Shown piece after piece: positions 23,460 through 29,461 of a DNA stretch of 35,240 nucleotides. Position 1 is the first letter of the stretch. Each line of letters starts with the position of its first letter. The stretch is taken from the NCBI GenBank assembly GCA_035527715.1, contig DATKZY010000185.1, forward strand, positions 1-35,240. The letters run 5' to 3'. This stretch comes from DSUN01 sp035527715 (lineage in GTDB: Bacteria; Planctomycetota; PUPC01; DSUN01). The notes under the pieces were generated by a model. That model ran no database searches, was not told the origin of the DNA, and saw only the letters and a program-made list of their open reading frames with translations. A program made the position numbers and the translations under genes.

Positions 23460-23477
23460 GACTATTGACCTTCACGC
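23447..23477. promoter_or_regulatory. 31-bp palindromic operator of the toxin-antitoxin operon
   Basis: Read on the minus strand: GCGTGAA, G, GTCAA, TAGTC, TTGAC, T, TTCACGC. Twelve of thirteen positions in each arm match. It covers the -35 box, so bound antitoxin would block RNA polymerase directly. Confidence 0.7.
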
Positions 23478-23499
23478 AGGAAGGCAAACGCGGCGCGCT

Positions 23500-24888
23500 C
23501 TACAGCTCCCACCCCTTGCGGCATTCGTAGTGGAGCAGCTTGTTCGCCTCGGGTTTGTTGGTGAACGCGAGCTTCTCGGCGTCCCAGAGGAGCTTTTCGC
23601 CAGGATACCAGAGGGCGACGTTGCCGAGCAGGATCGCCTCGGTCATCGGGCCGGAGTACTCGAAGTTGGAGCCGGGCACGACCTTCGCGCCCTTCGCGGC
23701 CTCGACCCAGTCCTTATAGTGGCCGTGGGGAGAGCGCGGGAGGGTCTTCGGCGGGGCGGGGAACTCCTTCATCTTCGCCTCGGGGACGATGCGGCAGAAG
23801 CCGGCCCAGCCGCCGCCCATCATCTTCCCCTTGTCGCCGACGAACATGCAGCCGTTGCTGTCCATCCGCCGGTCCTTCTCCAACTCCTCGGGGCGCGGGG
23901 GCTGCTTGCCGCCGTCGTGCCAGAAGAGCTTGACGGCGGGCCGGTCGCCCTTGGCGGGGAACTCCCACTCGATGACCGACCAGGTGGGGAAGATGACGTG
24001 GTTGAACTCGGAGCAGGTGGCCTTGACCGACGTGGGGGCGCCCAGGTCGAGGCACCAGAAGGCGGGGTCCATGTTGTGGCAGGCCATGTCGCCCATCGCC
24101 CCGGCCCCGAAGTCCCACCACCCGCGCCAGTTGTGGGGGTGGTAGACGTGTTTGCCCTTGAACTGCCCGTCGCGCCAGGAGGCGATGAAGGGCCGCTCGG
24201 GCATCGGGCCGAGCCAGAGGTCCCAGTGGAGGTGCTTGGGCACGGGGTCGCTGTAGGTCGGGGCGGCGACACCCTGGGGCCACCAGCCCTTCGGGCGGTC
24301 GCTCCAGGTGTGGGCCTCGGTGACGGTGCCGATGGCGCCGGCGCGGAGGTATTCGGCGGTGGCCGGGAGGCCGCCGCCACTGTGGCCCTGGTTGCCCATC
24401 TGCGTGGCGACGCCGTGCTTGCGGGCGGCCTCGGTGAGGAGGCGGGCCTCCTTCACCGTGCGGGTCAGCGGCTTCTGAGTGTAGCAGTGCTTGTTCCGCT
24501 TCACCGCCCACATCGAGGCCACGGCGTGGCTCACGTCGGCCGTCGAGACCACTGCCGCGTCAATCTCCTTCTCCATCTCGTCGAACATCTTGCGGAAGTC
24601 GAAATACGTCTTGGCCTTTGGGAAGCGCTTGGCCGCTCCATTGAGGGTATTCTCATCCACGTCGCAGAGGGCGACGATGTTGGCGCCGCAGCCGACGACC
24701 GCGTTAAGGTCGCCGCCGCCCATGCCGCCGACGCCGATCTTCGCGACGTTCAGCGTGCTGCTCGGCGCCGCCTGCCCCTCGCCGCCGAGGATGCGCCGGG
24801 GCACCACGATCAGCCCCGCGGCCGCCACGGCCGCCCCGCCCAGAAACTCCCGACGCGATGACCTCTTTCCGACGCTGCTCTCATTCAC
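23500..24888 (-). CDS. Tat-exported Gfo/Idh/MocA family oxidoreductase
   Basis: 462 aa from a GTG at 24888, chosen because AGGAG lies seven bases upstream, because it places the twin-arginine signal (SSRREFLGGAAVAAAGLIVVP) at the N-terminus, and because it shares GTGA with the stop of the upstream zinc-ribbon gene. The NAD(P)-binding segment reads VAKIGVGGMGGGDLN, followed by IVALCDVDE, AAVVSTADVSH and YTQKPLTRTV, where Lys139 is kept but the usual Glu of EKP is Gln. The substrate domain has HLHWDLWLGPMPERPF, WDFGAGAMGDMACHNMDPAFW and the C-terminal YECRKGWEL. This subfamily is greatly expanded in planctomycetes and is presumed to act on glycosides in the periplasm. Confidence 0.9.
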   Translation of the reverse strand: MNESSVGKRSSRREFLGGAAVAAAGLIVVPRRILGGEGQAAPSSTLNVAKIGVGGMGGGDLNAVVGCGANIVALCDVDENTLNGAAKRFPKAKTYFDFRKMFDEMEKEIDAAVVSTADVSHAVASMWAVKRNKHCYTQKPLTRTVKEARLLTEAARKHGVATQMGNQGHSGGGLPATAEYLRAGAIGTVTEAHTWSDRPKGWWPQGVAAPTYSDPVPKHLHWDLWLGPMPERPFIASWRDGQFKGKHVYHPHNWRGWWDFGAGAMGDMACHNMDPAFWCLDLGAPTSVKATCSEFNHVIFPTWSVIEWEFPAKGDRPAVKLFWHDGGKQPPRPEELEKDRRMDSNGCMFVGDKGKMMGGGWAGFCRIVPEAKMKEFPAPPKTLPRSPHGHYKDWVEAAKGAKVVPGSNFEYSGPMTEAILLGNVALWYPGEKLLWDAEKLAFTNKPEANKLLHYECRKGWEL

Positions 24889-25049
24889 TTGCTCACTCCT
24901 GCTAGAGTTGGCTTCTTGGCCTCGGCGCGCGGCTCGCCCCCTTGAGCGCGCCGACGCTTCGCCCGGCACTTCTCGCACACCAGCCTGTTCGCGCAGCCCG
25001 TGTCCGCCCCGCAGCTCAAGCACGCGAAGACGGTTTCCCTAGCCTTCAT
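24885..25049 (-). CDS. Small zinc-ribbon protein (54 aa)
   Basis: MKARETVFACLSCGADTGC begins a 54-residue product with two CxxC pairs, C10/C13 and C25/C28 (VCEKC), plus C19, which is a typical treble-clef or ribbon zinc site. A basic Arg/Lys-rich tail follows (RAKRRRAQGG ... EAKK). AGGTGA lies six bases before the ATG. The TGA stop overlaps the GTG start of the Tat oxidoreductase as GTGA, so the two genes are translationally coupled. The protein has no signal sequence and would stay in the cytoplasm, perhaps as a maturation or regulatory factor, but its function is not known. The ATG and stop lie in a different frame from the long N-terminal extension possible for the oxidoreductase. Confidence 0.65.
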   Translation of the reverse strand: MKARETVFACLSCGADTGCANRLVCEKCRAKRRRAQGGEPRAEAKKPTLAGVSK

Positions 25050-25090
25050 GGGTAATCACCTCGTGTGCGAGAGGCAGCGCATCGAGATAT

Positions 25091-25120
25091 CCTCCCGAAG
25101 GTATTGGAACCTTCGGGAGG
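25091..25120. terminator. Hairpin between two oxidoreductase genes
   Basis: CCTCCCGAAGG (25091-25101) and CCTTCGGGAGG (25110-25120) form a perfect 11-bp stem with an 8-nt loop. It lies downstream of the gene ending at 25169 and upstream of the zinc-ribbon gene. There is no T-tract on the minus-strand side, so termination may be partial, or the hairpin may act as an RNA-processing site. Confidence 0.55.
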
Positions 25121-25133
25121 GGCTCTTGTCTTG

Positions 25134-25175
25134 TCACGCGTCACGCATCACGCGTCACGCGTCACGTCTCACACC
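25134..25175. repeat. Tandem heptamer repeat TCACGCG
   Basis: Six consecutive 7-bp units run TCACGCG, TCACGCA, TCACGCG, TCACGCG, TCACGTC, TCACACC. The array abuts and includes the stop codon of the oxidoreductase gene, whose TGA is read from 25171-25169. It is a short minisatellite. Confidence 0.75.
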
Positions 25176-26527
25176 TCCCACCCCTTGCGATAGTCGCGCT
25201 TGACGAGCTTGTTGATCTCGGGGTGGTTGGTGCACTCCATCTTCTCGACGTCCCATTCGAGCTTCACGCCCTTGCCGGCGAACATGGCGAGATGGGCGCT
25301 AAGGACCCACGCGGTCAGCGGGCCGGCCGCGTCAATGAAGTTCGACGCGGGCGCGCCGCCGTTCCTGATGCAGTGGTAGAGGTCCTCGATGGGGCCGCCG
25401 TGGGCGCGGGGCAGGGTTTTTTCCGGCGGCTTGAACTCCTTGCGCCGCTCCTCGGTGATGATGTAGGGCTCGTGGCCCATCATGCCCTTGTCGCCGACGA
25501 AGAGGCTGGCCTCGCCGAACTTGCGGTTGTGCTCCTTCTCGACCTGCTTCATCACCTCGGGCTTCAGCCCGCCGTGGTCGTAGGCGTAGGCCTTGCACGG
25601 CGGCTGGCCCTCGCGCTCGGGCAGCTCCCAGCAGATCACGTTGTCCTTCGGATACTGCTCGTCGCTGCCGCTCGTGGTGTTCAGGCACTCGATGGTGTAC
25701 TTCTTGAGCGTGCCGATCTTGAGCGACCAGAAGACGCACGCCAGGTGGTGGCACGCCATGTCGCCGATGGTGCCGGTGCCGAACTGCCGCCACGACCGCC
25801 ACGAGAAGGGGTGGAGGCCGTCGTGGTACTCGCGGACGGGCGCGGGGCCGAGCCATTCGTCCCAGTGGAGGCCGGCGGGCACGGGCTTGCCCTTGGGGAT
25901 GCCGCTGCTGCCGCCGAAGTTGCGGCCGAGGATCGTGTGGGTCTCGGTGACGTTGCCGATGGCGCCGGCCCAGACGAACTCGACCAGCCGGCGGATGCCC
26001 TCGCCGCAGTAGCCCTGGTTGCCCATCTGGGTGCACACCTTCTTCTCGCGGGCCGCCTGGGCCAGGACGTAGCACTCGCGGATATTGTGGGCCATCGGCT
26101 TCTGCGCGAAGGCGTGCTTGCCGAGCTGAATCGCGCGGATCGAGGCCGGGGCGTGATGGTGGTCGGGCGTGCTCGTGAGCACCACGTCAATGTCCTTGTG
26201 GCACTCGTCGAGCATCTTCCGATAGTCCGTGTAGACCTTGGGCTCGGGGGCGCCCTTCGCGCGCTCCTTGGCGATCTTCATCGTCTCGGCGATCCGCTTG
26301 TCCTCGATCTCCACGAAGGCGACGAGCCGCTCCCTGAGACTCTGGTCGAGGGCATAGCCGCCCATGCCGCGCGCGCCGACGACGGCGACGCCGAGCTTCC
26401 CGCTCGGCGGCGGCCCCTCGCCCGCCAGAATCGTCGGCCCGCGGCCCAACGCCGCCGCCCCCGCGGCCGCCGCCGCGCCCAGCCGCAGAAACTCCCGCCG
26501 CCCCACACCCTTGCCGCCGCTTGCCAT
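25169..26527 (-). CDS. Tat-exported Gfo/Idh/MocA family oxidoreductase
   Basis: 452 aa. The twin-arginine signal GRREFLRLGAAAAAGAAALG is followed by the dinucleotide-binding segment LGVAVVGARGMGGYALD, with VEIEDKR, DVVLTSTPDHHHA and FAQKPMAHNI, in which Lys143 sits in QKP instead of EKP. The substrate domain has GLHWDEWLGPAPVREY and FGTGTIGDMACHHLACVFW, and it ends RDYRKGWEV, like the RKGWEL of the neighbouring paralogue. The two share layout and ending and are probably an old tandem duplication. AGGAG lies eight bases before the ATG. The gene fires divergently from the PEP-CTERM gene, with overlapping -35 boxes. Confidence 0.9.
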   Translation of the reverse strand: MASGGKGVGRREFLRLGAAAAAGAAALGRGPTILAGEGPPPSGKLGVAVVGARGMGGYALDQSLRERLVAFVEIEDKRIAETMKIAKERAKGAPEPKVYTDYRKMLDECHKDIDVVLTSTPDHHHAPASIRAIQLGKHAFAQKPMAHNIRECYVLAQAAREKKVCTQMGNQGYCGEGIRRLVEFVWAGAIGNVTETHTILGRNFGGSSGIPKGKPVPAGLHWDEWLGPAPVREYHDGLHPFSWRSWRQFGTGTIGDMACHHLACVFWSLKIGTLKKYTIECLNTTSGSDEQYPKDNVICWELPEREGQPPCKAYAYDHGGLKPEVMKQVEKEHNRKFGEASLFVGDKGMMGHEPYIITEERRKEFKPPEKTLPRAHGGPIEDLYHCIRNGGAPASNFIDAAGPLTAWVLSAHLAMFAGKGVKLEWDVEKMECTNHPEINKLVKRDYRKGWEV

Positions 26528-26592
26528 CGCCTCGCTCCTGAAAGCTGTTGGCGGGTTCCCCTGTCCCGCGACAACCCGTTGACAACCGCTGA

Positions 26593-26621
26593 ATGATACT
26601 CAATCGGAAAGCGCTTGACAA
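26593..26621 (-). promoter_or_regulatory. Promoter of the divergent oxidoreductase gene
   Basis: Minus strand TTGTCA (26621-26616), a 17-bp spacer and TATCAT (26598-26593), leaving a leader of about 60 nt before the ATG at 26527. Confidence 0.55.
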
Positions 26622-26624
26622 GCG
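26609..26624. promoter_or_regulatory. Candidate operator shared by two divergent promoters
   Basis: AAGCGCTT (26609-26616) is a perfect palindrome with the central CG typical of LacI-family operators. It overlaps a second inverted repeat, CGCTTG-A-CAAGCG (26612-26624). Both lie over the -35 boxes of the two divergent promoters. No LacI-type regulator is encoded in the window. Confidence 0.4.
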
Positions 26625-26643
26625 GCGCCCGGCCCCGTATGCT
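26615..26643 (+). promoter_or_regulatory. Sigma70-type promoter of the PEP-CTERM gene
   Basis: A perfect TTGACA (26615-26620), a 17-bp spacer and TATGCT (26638-26643). The leader to the ATG at 26702 is about 52 nt. Confidence 0.7.
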
Positions 26644-26701
26644 GCAAGGCACGTTGTGGTGTTCGCGGGGCGCGTGCGGCCCCTGGACTACAGGTGAGAA
26701 T

Positions 26702-27910
26702 ATGGGCAGGTTCCGAGCTTCGCCAGCCCTCGTTTGCCTCGCCCTGCTGGCCGCCAGCGGCACGCTCGCCATCGGCGCGCCCATCGTCACCAACTCCAGC
26801 TTCGAGGCCGACACATTTGCGGAGTGGCCGGGCTACAGCCAATTTGGCAGCCCGCCGGACAACGGCCCGATCACGGGCTGGACAACGAACCGGCTCACGA
26901 GCACGGGCATCAACCCCGTCACCAGTGGCAACCCGCTCAACCCCTTCCTCAACGGCCAGGCGCCACCCGCCGGCACCAAGGCCGCCTTCATCCAGGGAAG
27001 CCAGGCCGGCGGGCGATACCTCCGCCAGGACGTCTCGGGCTTCGTCCCCGGCCAGGTCTATCGCATGCGGTACTACGAGGCCGAGCGGGGCGCGGGCGGC
27101 CCGGCCAGCCCCTACGTCATTGTGGGCGGCCAAACCGTCGTCCCCGAACACCGCATCCGCGGCAATCTCGGCTTCCGGCTCCGGCTCAGCGAGCCCTTCG
27201 TCGCCTCCAGCGCCACCCTCGCCATCGAGCTTGGCAATGGCTCCGTGTACGCCTCAGGCGACAACACGGTGCTCTACGACGCCGTGAGCTTCGTGGAGGC
27301 CCCCGTCACGCGGCTCCTGTCCGACGGCGGGTTCGAGAATCCCGTTCAGCCCGGGCCGAACCCCCTCGACCTCTTCAAGCAGGCCGGCGGCACCGGCAAC
27401 GGCACCCTCGCGGGGTCGCTGTGGACCTGGACCGGCGCGGCGGGGATTTCGCAGGACGGCAGTGCCTTCGAGGGCCCGGGCCAGTTCGCCATCGTCGGGT
27501 GCCAGCACGCGCTGATCCAGCGCATCGGCACCTTCTACCAGACCCTCACCGGCCTCCAGCCGGGCGCCTCGTACGAGCTGACCTGGTACGACGCGGCCCG
27601 CAACTCGCAGAGTCAGGGCAACCCCTACCAGGTGCTTGTGGACAGCCTGACCGTCTTCGGCGGCGTGAGCGGCTACAGGCCTACGAACAACGCCTACGAG
27701 GCGCGCTTCTCCGACGAGTTCTTCGCCACCGCCCCGACCGCGGTCGTGACCTTTCGCGGCTTGGGCCTCGGCGGGCCGGACGTGACGAGCTTCTTCGACG
27801 ACGTTCGCCTCACCCAGCTCACCGTCGTGCCCGAGCCCGCCACCTTCGCGCTGCTCGGCCTGGCCCTCGCCGCCCGCCGCGCCCGGCGCCGCCGCAGGCC
27901 CGCAGCGTGA
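26702..27910 (+). CDS. PEP-CTERM protein, sorted by an exosortase
   Basis: 402 aa. A signal peptide (FRASPALVCLALLAASGTLA) opens the protein, and a canonical PEP-CTERM tail closes it: VVPEPATFALLGLALAARRA followed by a run of Arg. Between them are two halves, each beginning with an S/G-F-E motif (TNSSFEADTF at about 30 and SDGGFENPVQ at about 210) and ending with DAVSFVEAP or DDVRLTQLT. This is the pattern of tandem galactose-binding/DUF642-like carbohydrate-associated beta-sandwiches. Such proteins are transferred to the cell surface or matrix by exosortase (EpsH), which must be encoded elsewhere. AGGTGA sits a few bases before the ATG. Nothing indicates its ligand. Confidence 0.88.
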   Translation: MGRFRASPALVCLALLAASGTLAIGAPIVTNSSFEADTFAEWPGYSQFGSPPDNGPITGWTTNRLTSTGINPVTSGNPLNPFLNGQAPPAGTKAAFIQGSQAGGRYLRQDVSGFVPGQVYRMRYYEAERGAGGPASPYVIVGGQTVVPEHRIRGNLGFRLRLSEPFVASSATLAIELGNGSVYASGDNTVLYDAVSFVEAPVTRLLSDGGFENPVQPGPNPLDLFKQAGGTGNGTLAGSLWTWTGAAGISQDGSAFEGPGQFAIVGCQHALIQRIGTFYQTLTGLQPGASYELTWYDAARNSQSQGNPYQVLVDSLTVFGGVSGYRPTNNAYEARFSDEFFATAPTAVVTFRGLGLGGPDVTSFFDDVRLTQLTVVPEPATFALLGLALAARRARRRRRPAA

Positions 27911-27948
27911 GAGCGGGTCTCGTCCCGCCCGAGGAGGGGATGGCCCCC

Positions 27949-29103
27949 ATGCCTCCCGTGGACTACGCGAAGCTCCGCCAGCTCGCCGCCCTCACCCCCG
28001 ACGACATCGGCCCCAACGAGGAAAGCGTGAAGGTGAACTTCGCCGTGCCCCTCCTCGAGGCCCTCGGCCATTCGCGCCTGCGCTTCGAGCACCGCCAGCG
28101 CGACATCGTGCTCTCCCAGGGCCTCCCGCGCGGCATGGCCGTCCTGATCGAGACGAAGCGCGCCGGCGAGCCCCTCGACCGCCACCTCGACCAGCTCGAA
28201 CGCTATGCCTACCAGGAGCGCAGCCTCCTCGCCGTCCTCACCAACGGCGACGAGATTCGCATCTACGTCCCCCTGTGGGCCAACGCCCCGTCGTTCGCCG
28301 AATCCCTCCTCCTCAGCGTTCGCCGCGCCGACCTGGCGGGGACAGTGGCCGCCCGCCGCCTCGGCGCTGTCCTCGGCGCCCGCGCCCTGGTCAGCGGCGC
28401 CGCCGACCGCAGCATCCGCACGGCCCAAGCCAGGCGCGAGCAGGCCTGGAAACACCTCGCCGCCCTCCGCACCCAGGCCCACCGCCAGCGCGAGGGCCTG
28501 GAGGCCAAGCTCCACGACCTGGCGGCCCAGGCCGAGAAACTCGGCGCCGAGAAGAGCACCGTCGAAGGCAAGCTCGGCCGCCTCCGTGCCGGCCTCGAAC
28601 GCTCCCTCGACACCCTCCGCACCCTCTACGGCGTCCGCGAGGCCGCGCAGGCTCCCAAGCCGAAGGATGTCCCTGTCGCCGCCCGGCCTCAGAGCCACCC
28701 GACCCCGTCCCAACCCGCCCCCCGCGACACAGAGAAACCCCGCAGGCACACCAGGTGGAAGGGATGGGCCAGGAAGACCATCGAGTGGACCGATCCCGAC
28801 CTGACAAAGAGAAGTTCGGACTCCCAGCGGCGCGTTCTCCGCGCCTTCGTGCAGGCGGGCAAGCGCACCCTGAACACGCGCGTGATTGCGGAGATCGCCG
28901 GAATCACGGCGCCCAAGGCATGGGGCTCGATCTCCGGCTTCGTCGCCGCGGCCCGGAGCGGCAGCAAGGAGCCGCTGTTCGAGGTCGTCGTGCCGCGCAA
29001 GGCCGAATTGCTCCGCCTCGGCTCCCGTATCACCGTCGTCGAGAAGTACTGGCCCGTCCTCTGCCGCCTCTACGCCGCCGCCCCTGTCCCACCGGCCCCG
29101 TGA
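27949..29103 (+). CDS. Protein with HsdR-N-like (PD-(D/E)XK) nuclease-type domain and coiled coil
   Basis: 384 aa. Residues about 20-110 follow the HsdR N-terminal/PD-(D/E)XK pattern: NEESVKVNFAVPLLEALGH, then Asp52 in RQRDIVL, Glu68 and Lys70 in VLIETKRAGEPLD, and LDQLERYAYQE, as in type I restriction R subunits and other defence nucleases. Residues about 165-225 are a charged coiled coil (EQAWKHLAALRTQAHRQREG). The basic C-terminal region (about 285-375) may contain a winged-helix-like unit. No helicase motor, methylase or specificity subunit is adjacent, so this is not a complete restriction system. AGGAGG lies 11 nt before the ATG at 27949; an in-frame ATG at 27940 is too close to it. Confidence 0.65.
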   Translation: MPPVDYAKLRQLAALTPDDIGPNEESVKVNFAVPLLEALGHSRLRFEHRQRDIVLSQGLPRGMAVLIETKRAGEPLDRHLDQLERYAYQERSLLAVLTNGDEIRIYVPLWANAPSFAESLLLSVRRADLAGTVAARRLGAVLGARALVSGAADRSIRTAQARREQAWKHLAALRTQAHRQREGLEAKLHDLAAQAEKLGAEKSTVEGKLGRLRAGLERSLDTLRTLYGVREAAQAPKPKDVPVAARPQSHPTPSQPAPRDTEKPRRHTRWKGWARKTIEWTDPDLTKRSSDSQRRVLRAFVQAGKRTLNTRVIAEIAGITAPKAWGSISGFVAAARSGSKEPLFEVVVPRKAELLRLGSRITVVEKYWPVLCRLYAAAPVPPAP

Positions 29104-29115
29104 GCCCTTCCGAGC

Positions 29116-29380
29116 GCGAATCACGCGAATCTGCGCGAATCCAGAAGCCCACCACGGAGACACGGAGGGCACGGAGAAGAGAGCGACCGCGGATGGCACG
29201 GATGGGCACGGATGGGGGAGGGGCAGAGACCGCGGAGAGGGCAGAGAAGACAGGTTGACCGCCAAGCCGCCAAGGCCGCCAGCAGAGACATCGAGAGCAG
29301 AGAGAGGGAAAGGCGAGCAGCCAAGAGCGCTTCAACCGCGGATGGCACGGATGGGGAGGGTCAGACACGGAGACGGGATT
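29116..29380. repeat. Patch of four kinds of degenerate short tandem repeats
   Basis: Successive blocks are: GCGAAT three times (29116-29140, period 9-10); CACGGAG three times (about 29153-29176); GGATGGCACGGATGGG-type units at 29186-29216, copied again at 29335-29360; and CCGCCAAG units (about 29262-29280). The 21-bp unit beginning ACCGCGGATGGCACGG occurs identically at 29186 and 29335. The 29104-29461 gap contains no gene I can support; frames through it give Arg/Glu/Thr-rich text. Confidence 0.65.
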
Positions 29381-29461
29381 TCTGCGACCTGACCGCAGGG
29401 GTACGTTGGGCATGCCGGCCTCCTCTAGCCGCTGCCGCAGACCCCCGTGCCTAGCTATCCC

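Noticed and set aside
29104..29461. Possible CRISPR array
   Set aside because: Repeats are short, degenerate and of several kinds, and there are no regular unique spacers or cas genes.
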